From an uncultured Oscillospiraceae bacterium (GTDB lineage Bacteria; Bacillota; Clostridia; Oscillospirales; Oscillospiraceae): 23,931 nt of DNA. The stretch spans positions 1 through 23,931 of the forward strand of contig CAJTLI010000033.1 of the NCBI GenBank assembly GCA_910577525.1, given 5' to 3'. How positions within the stretch are numbered: the first letter of the stretch is position 1; each line of letters starts with the position of its first letter. This document shows, one piece after another, positions 15,531 through 23,295 of this stretch. The notes below the pieces were generated by a model that worked only from the letters and a program-made list of their open reading frames with translations, made no database searches and had not been told where the DNA came from. The position numbers and the translations under genes were made by a program.

Positions 15531-15886
15531 AAAAATGGTATGACGAGGAGTATGAGTTCACCGTTGAGGTGATCGGGTTCCTCCATGGCGACCACACGGA
15601 GCGGTACTGCCGGAACGGGGAAGAGATCGGCGACGTCTACACCTGTACCTATGGCTGTCCTGTGAACCAGGACGGGCACGGCATTTGCCCCAAGCTGATG
15701 ATGGTCGTGTTCCCGGTGATGGAGGCAGTGCGCAGCGGCGGCGATCTGGAGAATATCGGCGGCGACAGCCCCAACAGCAAGGTGTTTGTTTGCCCGGACG
15801 GCTGCGTCATGTTCCGGCTGACCGCAAGAAAGCTGGGGGACAAGAATTTTTTCAAGGGAAAGTTTTTTGACGGGCCGTTTCTTTAA
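15527..15886 (+). CDS. TIGR04076-family Cys-rich small protein
   Basis: The 119-residue protein starts at an ATG overlapping the prmC stop, so it is translationally coupled. Cysteines at 28, 40, 44, 54, 89 and 93 sit in YCRNGEE, YTCTYGCPVNQDGHGICPKL and VFVCPDGCVMFRL. This pattern, with a CPDG segment and a C-terminal FFKGKFF, matches small proteins described as TIGR04076, whose function is not known. Paired CxxxC motifs suggest metal or cluster binding, but that is inference. Its position between prmC and recA is not a common arrangement that I recognise. Confidence 0.8.
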   Translation: MKKWYDEEYEFTVEVIGFLHGDHTERYCRNGEEIGDVYTCTYGCPVNQDGHGICPKLMMVVFPVMEAVRSGGDLENIGGDSPNSKVFVCPDGCVMFRLTARKLGDKNFFKGKFFDGPFL

Positions 15887-15913
15887 GTCCGGTTTATGGG
15901 ACAGATAAAAGAG

Positions 15914-15959
15914 TATCATACAGGACAGAACGAGGCCGGCGGCCCCCAAGCGCGCCGGC
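15914..15959 (+). promoter_or_regulatory. recA upstream region with hairpin
   Basis: The 91 bases before recA hold a weak -10-like TATCAT (15914-15919) and a 7-bp inverted repeat GCCGGCG/CGCCGGC (15935-15941, 15953-15959) just before the ribosome binding site. I saw no Gram-positive LexA box (CGAAC-N4-GTTCG type) here. recA may be transcribed partly from the upstream cluster. Confidence 0.3.
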
Positions 15960-15977
15960 GGGAAAGGATGATCGTAC

Positions 15978-17078
15978 ATGGCTGAGAAGAAAAAGCAGGT
16001 TGAGCCCGCCGCCCCCGCCGCAGACAAAAAGAAGGCGCTGTCCACCTGCATCGCCCAGATCGAGAAGGAATACGGCAAGGGTTCCATCATGCGCCTGGGG
16101 GAGAACGCCCACATCGTGGTGGAGGCCATCCCCACCGGGTCGCTGTCCCTGGACATCGCCCTGGGCATTGGCGGCGTACCCAAGGGCCGCATCATCGAGA
16201 TCTACGGCCCCGAGTCCTCCGGCAAGACCACCCTGGCCCTGCACATCGTGGCCGAGGCCCAGAAGCGGGGGGGAGAGGTGGCCTTTATCGACGCCGAGCA
16301 CGCCCTGGACCCCACCTACGCCCGGGCTTTGGGGGTGGACATCGACTCCATGCTCATCTCCCAGCCGGACACCGGCGAGCAGGGGCTGGAGATCTGCGAA
16401 GCTTTGGTGCGCTCCGGGGCCATCGACGTGGTGGTGGTGGACTCGGTGGCGGCCCTCACCCCCCGGGCCGAGATCGAGGGCGACATGGGCGACAGCCATG
16501 TGGGCCTGCTGGCCCGTCTTATGAGCCAGGCCCTGCGCAAGCTGGCGGGGTCCATCTCTAAGACCAACTGCATTGTGATTTTCATCAACCAGCTGCGGGA
16601 AAAGGTGGGGGTGGTATACGGCAACCCGGAGGTCACAACCGGCGGACGGGCGCTGAAGTTTTACGCCTCCGTGCGCATGGAGGTGCGCCGCATCGAGGCC
16701 ATCAAAAACGGAACCGAGATCATCGGCAACCGCACCCGGGCCAAGATCGTGAAAAATAAAGTGGCGCCCCCCTTCCGGGAGGCGGAATTCGAGATCATGT
16801 ACGGCGAGGGCATCTCCAAAATGGGCGAGCTGGTGGACCTGGCGGTGAAGCTGGACATTGTTCAGAAGTCCGGTTCCTGGTTCTCCATGGGGGATACCCG
16901 TATCGGCCAGGGCAAGGACGCGGTGAAGAAGTATTTCAGTGAAAACCCGGAGACCGCCGCCCAGGTGGAGGCCGACGTGCGGGCCAACGCCTATAAGCTG
17001 ATGAGCAAGCAGTCCCAGGTGGCGGCCAAGGCCGCGGGCCGCGCGGTGGACGTGGACGCCGAGGACTTCGAGGGCTGA
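15978..17078 (+). CDS. recA: Recombinase RecA
   Basis: The 366-residue protein is RecA, the ATP-dependent strand-exchange protein of homologous recombination and SOS induction. Clear marks are ALSTCIAQIEKEYGKGSIMR near the start, Walker A GPESSGKTT (77-85), VVVVDSVAALTPRAE (Walker B and L1 border), GLLARLMSQALRKL, and FINQLREKVGVVYGNPE (L2). The Met-initiated N-terminus carries an extra Lys/Ala/Pro-rich stretch. There is no intein or interruption. GGAAAGG precedes ATG 15978. recX lies two genes downstream, separated by a GNAT gene. Confidence 0.98.
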   Translation: MAEKKKQVEPAAPAADKKKALSTCIAQIEKEYGKGSIMRLGENAHIVVEAIPTGSLSLDIALGIGGVPKGRIIEIYGPESSGKTTLALHIVAEAQKRGGEVAFIDAEHALDPTYARALGVDIDSMLISQPDTGEQGLEICEALVRSGAIDVVVVDSVAALTPRAEIEGDMGDSHVGLLARLMSQALRKLAGSISKTNCIVIFINQLREKVGVVYGNPEVTTGGRALKFYASVRMEVRRIEAIKNGTEIIGNRTRAKIVKNKVAPPFREAEFEIMYGEGISKMGELVDLAVKLDIVQKSGSWFSMGDTRIGQGKDAVKKYFSENPETAAQVEADVRANAYKLMSKQSQVAAKAAGRAVDVDAEDFEG

Positions 17079-17082
17079 GCCG

Positions 17083-17541
17083 ATGATCACCATAGAGCCC
17101 CTGACCCGGGAGCGGATCGGGGATGTGCTGGCCTTCGAGGCGGAGCTGCGCCGCCAGGAGCCGGACACCTTCTTTATGGACGCCGGGGAACATTACCGGG
17201 CCCTGCTGGAGCGGAGCTTTGACGACGGCCGCTTCTCCAACGCGGTGTCCCTGCTGGCCTGCCGGGAGGGCCGGGTGGTGGGCCGGATTGACGCCGTGAT
17301 TCTGGCCGCCCGGAGCGACGCCAGCTGTACCTGCGCCTACCTGGACTGGATCTGCGTGCTGAAGGAGGAGCGCCACCGGCAGGTGGCCCAGCTCCTGCTG
17401 AAGGAGCTGCGGCGGGAGCTGAAAAACCGGGGCGCGGACACCCTCGTCGCCATTATGGCCCACAACCCGGACTCCCTCCGGTTTTACCGGGCGGTGGAAA
17501 ACGCCTCCATCCACGACGAGGCGGTGTGGATAGATTTGTGA
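17083..17541 (+). CDS. GNAT-family N-acetyltransferase
   Basis: A 152-residue protein starts MITIEPLTRERIGDVLAFEA, 4 bases after recA. It has the GNAT fold order: N-terminal helices, central strands CREGRVVGRIDAV and YLDWICVLKEE, the motif A helix, then HNPDSLRFYRAVEN (motif B). In motif A the usual Q/RxxGxG/A for acetyl-CoA is ERHRQVA (96-102), with Gln where the first Gly is expected. This may weaken or change cofactor binding. Its stop overlaps the recX start by one base. The acceptor substrate is unknown. Its position between recA and recX does not by itself imply a DNA-repair role. Confidence 0.85.
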   Translation: MITIEPLTRERIGDVLAFEAELRRQEPDTFFMDAGEHYRALLERSFDDGRFSNAVSLLACREGRVVGRIDAVILAARSDASCTCAYLDWICVLKEERHRQVAQLLLKELRRELKNRGADTLVAIMAHNPDSLRFYRAVENASIHDEAVWIDL

Positions 17542-18236
17542 TGAAAATTGAGAAGTTAGAGCCCTCCCAGCACAAGCAGGGCCGCTGGCTGGTGTGGCTG
17601 GACGACGCCTCCCTGGTGCGGGTGGGGGAGGGGGACGTGGTGTCCCTGGGCCTCTACGCCGGGAAGGAACTGACCGACGGGGAGGCGGAAGCCCTCGCCG
17701 CCGCCGGGGAGCACTCCCGGCTTATGGAGCGGGCGGTGAACCTGCTGGCCCAGCGGCCCATGTCCCGGAAGGAGCTGCTGGACAAGCTGTGTACCCCGCC
17801 CCGGCAGAGGCGGGAAAAGTACCCCTATGACAAGCTGGACGGCGGCCCCGACCGGTTGCTGCTGGAAGCCCAAAAGGAGGCTCTCCGGGAACGGGCGGAG
17901 GGCGTGGCCCGCCGCCTCACCGACTTGGGCCTGCTGAACGATGAGGAATACGCCCGCACCGTGGTGCGGCACTACGCCGCCAAGGGCTGCGGCCCCCGGA
18001 AGCTCCGGGACGAGCTGTACCGCCGGGGGGTGCCCCGGGAGTACTGGGAGGACGCTCTGGGGGAGCGGGAGCCGGACGGGGACCAGGTGCTGAAGCTGGC
18101 CCGGCAGAAGCTCCGGGGAGCGGAACCGACCCGGGAGAATTTGAAAAAGGTGTCCGACTATCTGGCCCGCCGGGGCTACGGCTGGGACGAGATCTCCGGG
18201 GCGCTGGATCGTCTCCGGGAGGAGGAATGGGAATAA
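17541..18236 (+). CDS. recX: Regulatory protein RecX
   Basis: RecX binds RecA filaments and limits their activity. The 231-residue protein has the family's three-helix repeats: AVNLLAQRPMSRKELLDKL, then GLLNDEEYARTVVRHYAAKG with KLRDELYRRGVPREYW, and a last repeat SDYLARRGYGWDEISGALDR. Between the first and second repeats is an insertion of about 35 charged residues (from PPRQRREKYPYDKL to LRERAEG) not usual in short RecX proteins. The N-terminus (1-70) is a small beta-rich part. The ATG at 17541 overlaps the GNAT stop. rimO starts directly after the stop. Confidence 0.9.
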   Translation: MKIEKLEPSQHKQGRWLVWLDDASLVRVGEGDVVSLGLYAGKELTDGEAEALAAAGEHSRLMERAVNLLAQRPMSRKELLDKLCTPPRQRREKYPYDKLDGGPDRLLLEAQKEALRERAEGVARRLTDLGLLNDEEYARTVVRHYAAKGCGPRKLRDELYRRGVPREYWEDALGEREPDGDQVLKLARQKLRGAEPTRENLKKVSDYLARRGYGWDEISGALDRLREEEWE

Positions 18237-19559
18237 ATGGGGTATAAAGTGGCGTTCCAATCCCTGGGCTGCGCCAAAAACTTAGTGAACACCGAGCAGA
18301 TGATGGCCCTGTGCCGGGACGCGGGCTATACCGTCACCGGCGACCCGGAGGGGGCCGACGTGGCGGTGCTGAACACCTGCGGGTTCATTGAGTCCGCCAA
18401 AAGCGAGGCCATCGACGCCATTTTGGAGCTGGCGGCGCTGAAGCAGGCGGGAAAATTGAACAAACTGCTGGTGGCGGGCTGCCTCAGCCAGCGCTACCGG
18501 GAGGAGATCAAAGCGGAGCTGCCCGAGGTGGACGGAATGCTGGGCACCGGGAGCTATACCGACGTGGTGTCCGCCGTGGAGGAGGTGATGGCGGGGGCGC
18601 GGCCGGAGCGGTTCGGCGACATCCACCGCACCTATGAGGACGGCGGGCGCTGGGTGACAACCCCGCCCTGGACGGCCTACCTGAAAATTGCCGAGGGCTG
18701 CTCCAACGGCTGCGCCTTCTGCGTGATCCCCAAGCTGAGGGGCCGGTATCGGAGCCGCTCCATGGAGGCCCTGCTCAGCGAGGCGGAGGGGCTGGCCCGC
18801 CGGGGGGTGAAGGAGCTCATCGTCATCGCCCAGGACATCACCCGCTACGGGCAGGACCTGGGGGACGGCGCCACGCTGGCCAAGCTGCTGACGGAGCTGT
18901 GCAGGCTGGATTTTCACTGGATACGGCTGCACTACCTGTACCCGGAGGCGGTGACGGACGAGCTGATTGAGGTCATCGCCCGGGAAAAGAAGATCATCCA
19001 CTATCTGGACATCCCCATCCAGCACGCCAACGACGGCATTTTGAAGGCCATGCGCCGGAGGAGCACCAAGGCGGAGATCGAGGCGCTGTTCGCCAAGCTC
19101 CGGGCGGCCATGCCCGACGTGGTGCTCCGAACCTCGCTGATCTGCGGCCTGCCGGGGGAGGGCGAGGCGGAATTTGAGGAGCTGTGCGATTTCCTGCGGG
19201 AGCAGAAGCTCCAGCGGGCGGGGGTGTTCCAGTTCTCCCCTGAGGAGGGCACCCTGGCCGCCGCCATGGAGGGCCAGGTGGAGCCGGACGTGGCCGCCCG
19301 CCGGGTGGAGCTGGTGGTGGACCTGCAATCCCGGATTATGGACCGCTGCAACGAGGACCGTCTGGGGACCTGCATGGAGGTGCTGTGCGAGGGCTTTGAC
19401 GCCGGGGGCGGCTGCTATGTGGGCCGGACCTACGCCGACTCGGCGGACATTGACGGCCGGGTGCAGTTCACGGCGGCGGGGCTTGTCCCGGCGGGGGAGT
19501 TCGTTAACGTGCGCATTACCGGCGTGTCCGACGGAGACCTGACCGGGGAGGTGGAGTAG
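18237..19559 (+). CDS. rimO: Ribosomal protein S12 methylthiotransferase RimO
   Basis: RimO adds a methylthio group to an Asp of ribosomal protein S12, using two iron-sulfur clusters. The 440-residue protein has the N-terminal MTTase domain with cluster cysteines Cys12 (SLGCAKN), Cys48 (NTCGFIE) and Cys82 (AGCLSQRY). The radical SAM motif is CSNGCAFC (155-162). HYLYPE and DIPIQHANDGILKAMRR are typical of the barrel. A C-terminal TRAM-like part ends the protein. SLGCAKN and the acidic context favour RimO over MiaB. The ATG at 18237 follows the recX stop without a gap, behind GGAGGAA. Confidence 0.95.
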   Translation: MGYKVAFQSLGCAKNLVNTEQMMALCRDAGYTVTGDPEGADVAVLNTCGFIESAKSEAIDAILELAALKQAGKLNKLLVAGCLSQRYREEIKAELPEVDGMLGTGSYTDVVSAVEEVMAGARPERFGDIHRTYEDGGRWVTTPPWTAYLKIAEGCSNGCAFCVIPKLRGRYRSRSMEALLSEAEGLARRGVKELIVIAQDITRYGQDLGDGATLAKLLTELCRLDFHWIRLHYLYPEAVTDELIEVIAREKKIIHYLDIPIQHANDGILKAMRRRSTKAEIEALFAKLRAAMPDVVLRTSLICGLPGEGEAEFEELCDFLREQKLQRAGVFQFSPEEGTLAAAMEGQVEPDVAARRVELVVDLQSRIMDRCNEDRLGTCMEVLCEGFDAGGGCYVGRTYADSADIDGRVQFTAAGLVPAGEFVNVRITGVSDGDLTGEVE

Positions 19560-20125
19560 TGACGCTCTACCACTGCTCGCCCGCGCCGGGGCTGAGGGTG
19601 CTCCGGCCCAATGAGAGCCGCTTCGGAAAGCCCAGGCAGGTCTGTCTGACGGCCAGCCTGCCCATGGCGCTGATGTACGGGGTGCGGCACTTCGAGTACA
19701 CCTACGGCTATAACAAGGCGAAGGAGCTGTACTATGAGGAGTTTTTCCCCAACGCCCTGGAGGAGATCTACCGGGGAAAGGGGGCGTTCCTGTACCTGTG
19801 CGCCTACCGGGAGGATATGGAGACCACGGAGGTTCCAAACGAGTACACCTCCAGGGCGGAGGTCCCGGTGGAGCGTGAGATTTCGATTCCGGACGTGTAC
19901 GACGCGCTGAGGGAGCAGGAGCGCCGGGGGGCGCTGAAAATCGTCCGCTGGGAGGACGCCGTCCCACAGCGGCGGGCGTGGGTGGCGGAGGCGGAGCTAC
20001 TGACCATCCGGGAGCAGGAGCTGCTGTCCCAGCCAGAGGACCCCTTTGCCCGCTATATGCGGGAAAAATATCCGGAGAGCTGGGCGCGGGCGTGCGAGGA
20101 GGCCGCCGGGCCGGAATACGCGTAA
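19559..20125 (+). CDS. Conserved-type hypothetical protein
   Basis: This 188-residue protein starts at a GTG that overlaps the last base of the rimO stop. It begins MTLYHCSPAPGLRVLRPNES, followed by a segment with LTASLPMALMYGVRHFEYTYGY and FPNALEEIYRGKGAFLYLCAY. The YHCSP...L.P..S start and a later ...LTA.L..AL.Y.. resemble small proteins with a folded core like that of ADP-ribosyltransferase-type domains, but I do not see a complete catalytic set and cannot name the family. It has no signal peptide or membrane segment. Translational coupling to rimO and the pgsA ribosome binding site just downstream place it in the same transcript. Confidence 0.8.
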   Translation: MTLYHCSPAPGLRVLRPNESRFGKPRQVCLTASLPMALMYGVRHFEYTYGYNKAKELYYEEFFPNALEEIYRGKGAFLYLCAYREDMETTEVPNEYTSRAEVPVEREISIPDVYDALREQERRGALKIVRWEDAVPQRRAWVAEAELLTIREQELLSQPEDPFARYMREKYPESWARACEEAAGPEYA

Positions 20126-20151
20126 GGCGCTGAACATGAAGGAGGACAACT

Positions 20152-20712
20152 ATGAACCTACCCAACAAACTGACATTGATGCGGGTCATCCTGATTCCCG
20201 TGTACCTGGTGCTGTGGCATCTGGAATTTCCCGGCAATAACTACGCCGCCCTGGCGGTGTTCGTCATTGCCAGCCTCACCGATTTCCTGGACGGCTATAT
20301 CGCCCGGAAGCACAATCTGGTGACGGATTTCGGCAAATTTATGGACCCGCTGGCGGACAAAATGCTGGTGCTCACCGCCATGACCTGCTTCTGCGCCATG
20401 GGCCGCTTCCCGGACTGGGCCCTGGTCATCGTCATGGCCCGGGAGTTCGCCGTGTCCGGCCTGCGGCTGGTGGCGGTGGACAACGGCCGGGTCATCGCCG
20501 CGGGCATGTCCGGCAAGGTCAAGACCTTCTCCACCATGATCTGCCTGAGCCTGATGCACCTGCTGGAGCGGAGGCCGGAGGGGCTTTATTCCGCGCCGGA
20601 TTACTCGGTTTATCTGGATTGGGTGTGTATCGCTGTCATCGTGGCCACCACTCTGTACTCCGGCGTGGAGTACTTTGTGAAAAACAAAGACGTGCTCAAC
20701 TGGAACAAGTAA
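20152..20712 (+). CDS. pgsA: CDP-diacylglycerol-glycerol-3-phosphate 3-phosphatidyltransferase
   Basis: PgsA makes phosphatidylglycerol phosphate, the committed step in phosphatidylglycerol synthesis, in the cell membrane. The 186-residue protein starts MNLPNKLTLMRVILIPVYLV. It carries the CDP-alcohol phosphotransferase motif with Asp44, Asp47, Gly48, Ala51, Arg52, Gly61, Asp65 and Asp69 in SLTDFLDGYIARKHN and GKFMDPLADK. Several hydrophobic segments follow. AAGGAGGACAACT gives a good ribosome binding site. A strong terminator follows the stop, so pgsA appears to be the last gene of the cluster. Confidence 0.95.
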   Translation: MNLPNKLTLMRVILIPVYLVLWHLEFPGNNYAALAVFVIASLTDFLDGYIARKHNLVTDFGKFMDPLADKMLVLTAMTCFCAMGRFPDWALVIVMAREFAVSGLRLVAVDNGRVIAAGMSGKVKTFSTMICLSLMHLLERRPEGLYSAPDYSVYLDWVCIAVIVATTLYSGVEYFVKNKDVLNWNK

Positions 20713-20716
20713 CGCG

Positions 20717-20747
20717 AAAGGGGCGGGACCGTGGGTCCCGCCCCTTT
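20717..20747 (+). terminator. Terminator after pgsA
   Basis: A perfect 14-bp stem (20717-20730 with 20734-20747) closes a 3-base GTG loop and ends in TTT then GCTTC. It is a strong hairpin with a short U tract, between pgsA and the GH13 gene. Confidence 0.8.
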
Positions 20748-20774
20748 GCTTCGACGAAAAAGGAGGAAAAACGC

Positions 20775-22391
20775 ATGGAATGGTGGAAGGACGCGATTAT
20801 TTACCAGATTTATCCCCGCAGCTTCCAGGACTCCAACGGGGACGGCATCGGGGATATCCCAGGCATCATCAGCCGCCTGGACCACCTTCAGGAGCTGGGG
20901 GTGGGGGCAATCTGGCTCAGCCCGGTGTACCCCTCCCCCAATGACGACAACGGCTACGACATCAGCGACTACAAGAACATCAACCCGGAGTACGGCGCCT
21001 TGGAGGATATGGACCGGCTGATTCTGGAGGCCAAGCGCCGGGGCATCCGGATTCTCATGGATCTGGTCATCAACCACACCTCCACACAGCACGAATGGTT
21101 TGAGAAGAGCCGCCGCCGGATCGTGCCCTACACGGACTATTACTACTGGGCGCCGCCCAGGCCGGATGGGAGCCTGCCCAACAACTGGACGGGCTTTTTC
21201 GGCGAGAACTGCTGGCAGTGGGACGACGTGCGGGGGGAGTACTACCTCCACCTCTTTGCCCGGACCCAGGCGGACCTGAACTACCACTGTCCCCAGGTGC
21301 TGGACGAGGTGAAGGACATCCTGCGCTTCTGGCTGGACCGGGGGGTGGCGGGGTTCCGGTGCGACGTCATCAACCTGCTGTGGAAGGACAGTCTGGCCGA
21401 CGGCGAAAAGCGCTTGGCCCTCACCGGGCTGGAGCACTACCTGACCCTGGAGGGGACCCACGGCATTCTGCGCCAGCTGCGGGAGGTGCTGGACGGCTAC
21501 CGGGCGTTCACGGTGGGGGAGACGGTGTTCGTCACCCCGGACATGGCCCGGGACCTGTGCGCCCCGGAGCGGAGGGAGCTGGACCTGCTGTTCTCCTTTG
21601 AGCACATGGAGACAGACCAGTATTTCATCAAGTGGCTGAAGCGGGACTTCCGGCCCAAGCCCTTTTTTGAGGCCCTCATCAAATGGCAGCAAGAGCTGCC
21701 CTGGAACGCCATTTATCTGGAAAACCACGACCAGCCCCGGTCCATCCCCCGGTTCGGCTGCGACGGCTGGTGGCGGGAGAGCGGCAAGCTGCTGGCCACC
21801 CTGCTGCTCACCCTGCGGGGGACGCCGTTTATCTATCAGGGCCAGGAGATCGGCATGGTGGACTTCGACTTTGACGGCGTGGACCAGCTCAACGACGTGG
21901 AGAGCCGCAATGTGAACCGCATCCTGTCCGCCTATCATGTGCCGGAGGGGCTGCGCTGGAGGATCATCGCCCGCACCAGCCGGGACAACGCCCGCACCCC
22001 CATGCAGTGGGATGACGGGCCCAACGCGGGGTTCACCACGGCGGACCGGGCCTGGCTGGGGGTGAACCGCAGCTATCACTTTGTCAATCTGGCGGATCAG
22101 GAGAGCGACCCGGACTCCATCTGGAGCTGGTACAAGGACCTGGCCAAGCTCCGGCGGGAGCGGGAGGCGCTGCGCCGGGGAGATTTTCTCTGGCTGGAGG
22201 CCACCCACCGGGTATTTGTCTACCGCCGCCGTCTGGGAGCGGAGAGCGTCACTGTGGCGCTGAATTTCAGCGGACGGCCCGCCCGGGTGGGCAGCCGGGG
22301 GACGCTGCTGCGGTCCAATTACCGGCGGGACGGCTTCGACGGGCGGCTCCAGCCCTGGGAGGCGGTCATTTTGGAGGACCGCCCTCTGTGA
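20775..22391 (+). CDS. GH13 alpha-glucosidase, probably oligo-1,6-glucosidase type
   Basis: The 538-residue protein starts MEWWKDAIIYQIYPRSFQDS, the start of glycoside hydrolase family 13 glucosidases. Catalytic residues are visible: the nucleophile Asp197 in GFRCDVIN, the acid/base Glu249 in FTVGETVF, and the third Asp319 in LENHDQPR; region I is DLVINH (96-101). The residue after the nucleophile is Val, which in this subfamily goes with alpha-1,6 specificity (Thr with alpha-1,4). Region V reads QADLNY instead of the usual QPDLN. There is no signal peptide, so it acts in the cytoplasm on imported isomalto-oligosaccharides or a similar sugar. GGAGGAAAAACGC precedes ATG 20775. No transporter is linked. 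It overlaps the convergent DUF6483 gene by 26 bases. Confidence 0.92.
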   Translation: MEWWKDAIIYQIYPRSFQDSNGDGIGDIPGIISRLDHLQELGVGAIWLSPVYPSPNDDNGYDISDYKNINPEYGALEDMDRLILEAKRRGIRILMDLVINHTSTQHEWFEKSRRRIVPYTDYYYWAPPRPDGSLPNNWTGFFGENCWQWDDVRGEYYLHLFARTQADLNYHCPQVLDEVKDILRFWLDRGVAGFRCDVINLLWKDSLADGEKRLALTGLEHYLTLEGTHGILRQLREVLDGYRAFTVGETVFVTPDMARDLCAPERRELDLLFSFEHMETDQYFIKWLKRDFRPKPFFEALIKWQQELPWNAIYLENHDQPRSIPRFGCDGWWRESGKLLATLLLTLRGTPFIYQGQEIGMVDFDFDGVDQLNDVESRNVNRILSAYHVPEGLRWRIIARTSRDNARTPMQWDDGPNAGFTTADRAWLGVNRSYHFVNLADQESDPDSIWSWYKDLAKLRREREALRRGDFLWLEATHRVFVYRRRLGAESVTVALNFSGRPARVGSRGTLLRSNYRRDGFDGRLQPWEAVILEDRPL

Positions 22392-22809
22392 CGGCGCCGC
22401 CGTCCGCCGGGGAGGAGGGCGGAGGGCGGGGGCTGTCCCAAAATCCGGGAATGAACAGGCCGTATCGCTCCATGACATCGCCCAAGCCCTCCCAGAGCTC
22501 CGAGCGGGTAAAGCCCTGGGCCTCCAATTCTTCGTCGGACATGGCGTTCGCCTGCCGGTAAAAATCAATCGCTGCGGCCAGCATGGTCCGGTCTGTCTCA
22601 TCCAGCTCAAAAAACAACAGGTTTTCCGCCTCGTTCAGCTGCCCCTTTTTGAGAAGCCCGGTCAAACGCCGGTGCAGTCCGGCAGAGCGCGTCTGCCCCA
22701 GCTCCTCTTTTAAATCATAGTCCCTGCCGCCTTTGCCGAAGAGCATCCGGGCAATCGCGATGGTCATCACCTCGATTTGACGCATGAGCCAGTCCTGCTG
22801 CATAAACAC
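22366..22809 (-). CDS. DUF6483-type protein of unknown function
   Basis: The 147-residue protein is read from a GTG at 22809 (GGAGG lies 9 bases upstream); an ATG two codons further in is an alternative. It starts MFMQQDWLMRQIEVMTIAIA, with RMLFGKGGRDYDLKEELGQT next. This matches my recollection of DUF6483 proteins of gut Clostridia, which are helical and of unknown function. The segment LLKKGQLNEAENLLFFELDE resembles a single TPR-like helix pair. The last 20 residues are Pro-rich and are encoded in DNA shared with the 3' end of the GH13 gene. It lies 61 bases after the antitoxin-DUF2007 fusion gene on the same strand, so the two probably share a transcript. Confidence 0.8.
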   Translation of the reverse strand: MFMQQDWLMRQIEVMTIAIARMLFGKGGRDYDLKEELGQTRSAGLHRRLTGLLKKGQLNEAENLLFFELDETDRTMLAAAIDFYRQANAMSDEELEAQGFTRSELWEGLGDVMERYGLFIPGFWDSPRPPPSSPADGGAVTEGGPPK

Positions 22810-22870
22810 GTTGTCTCGCCTCCTTGACTGGGGCGCCTGGGTTCTAAGCGCTTTTTATGTCCCCGGCCTG

Positions 22871-23278
22871 TCAGCTCTGCTCCTTCTCGAACAGCTCCTC
22901 CACAAGCTCCCTGGCGGGGGCGAGCTGGGATGAGGGGACAAAGAACCGGATAACCTCGGACAGCGAGCCTGCTTTGAGAGCCAGCCCGGCGCCAAGGGAG
23001 CTCTCCTTGGCAAAAAGGATATGGTGCTGCTGGAGAACGTCGGCCAGCATTCCGGCCCAGATGGGGCTCTGCTCCGTCAGAAGGCACATCTCCTCCGGGC
23101 CATTTGCGGGACGCGCTTGAACGGGGGACGCCGTCAAAGCCTCATAGGTTTCCATGCTCATGATGACCAGGTCGCCGTAGCCGTTTTTTGTGATAAAAAT
23201 CGGCTCATTTTTGGCGTGGCAAAGCTCTGAAATCTCGGTGGTATTCCGCAGGTCGGTGATTGGCCTGATTTGCGGCAT
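22871..23278 (-). CDS. Phd/YefM antitoxin domain fused to a DUF2007 domain
   Basis: The 135-residue protein starts MPQIRPITDLRNTTEISELC with AAAGGAGG upstream. Residues 1-50 match the Phd/YefM antitoxin fold: RPITDLRN, NEPIFITKNGYGDLVIMSME, TYEALT. Instead of the usual toxin-binding tail, residues 65-133 read WAGMLADVLQQHHILFAKES and GAGLALKAGSLSEVIRFFVP, with ARELVEELF at the end, which match the DUF2007 domain (putative signal-transducing protein) as I recall it. No RelE/ParE/Doc-type toxin gene is next to it; the downstream gene is DUF6483. It may act as a DNA-binding regulator with a sensor tail rather than a classical antitoxin. The domain calls are from sequence pattern only. Confidence 0.82.
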   Translation of the reverse strand: MPQIRPITDLRNTTEISELCHAKNEPIFITKNGYGDLVIMSMETYEALTASPVQARPANGPEEMCLLTEQSPIWAGMLADVLQQHHILFAKESSLGAGLALKAGSLSEVIRFFVPSSQLAPARELVEELFEKEQS

Positions 23279-23295
23279 AAAACCCCTCCTTTCTA

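Noticed and set aside
15887..15977. SOS (LexA) box before recA
   Set aside because: No match to the Gram-positive CGAAC-N4-GTTCG pattern was found.
18282..20237. Minus-strand open frame opposite rimO and the next gene
   Set aside because: Shadow of rimO; no recognisable domain and biased composition.
22390..22404. GACGGC-GCC-GCCGTC palindrome after the GH13 stop as terminator
   Set aside because: The stem is only 6 bp with no T tract, and it lies within the DUF6483 coding region.
20610..22610. Minus-strand open frame opposite the GH13 gene
   Set aside because: Shadow of the enzyme; the real minus-strand gene here is DUF6483 in another frame.
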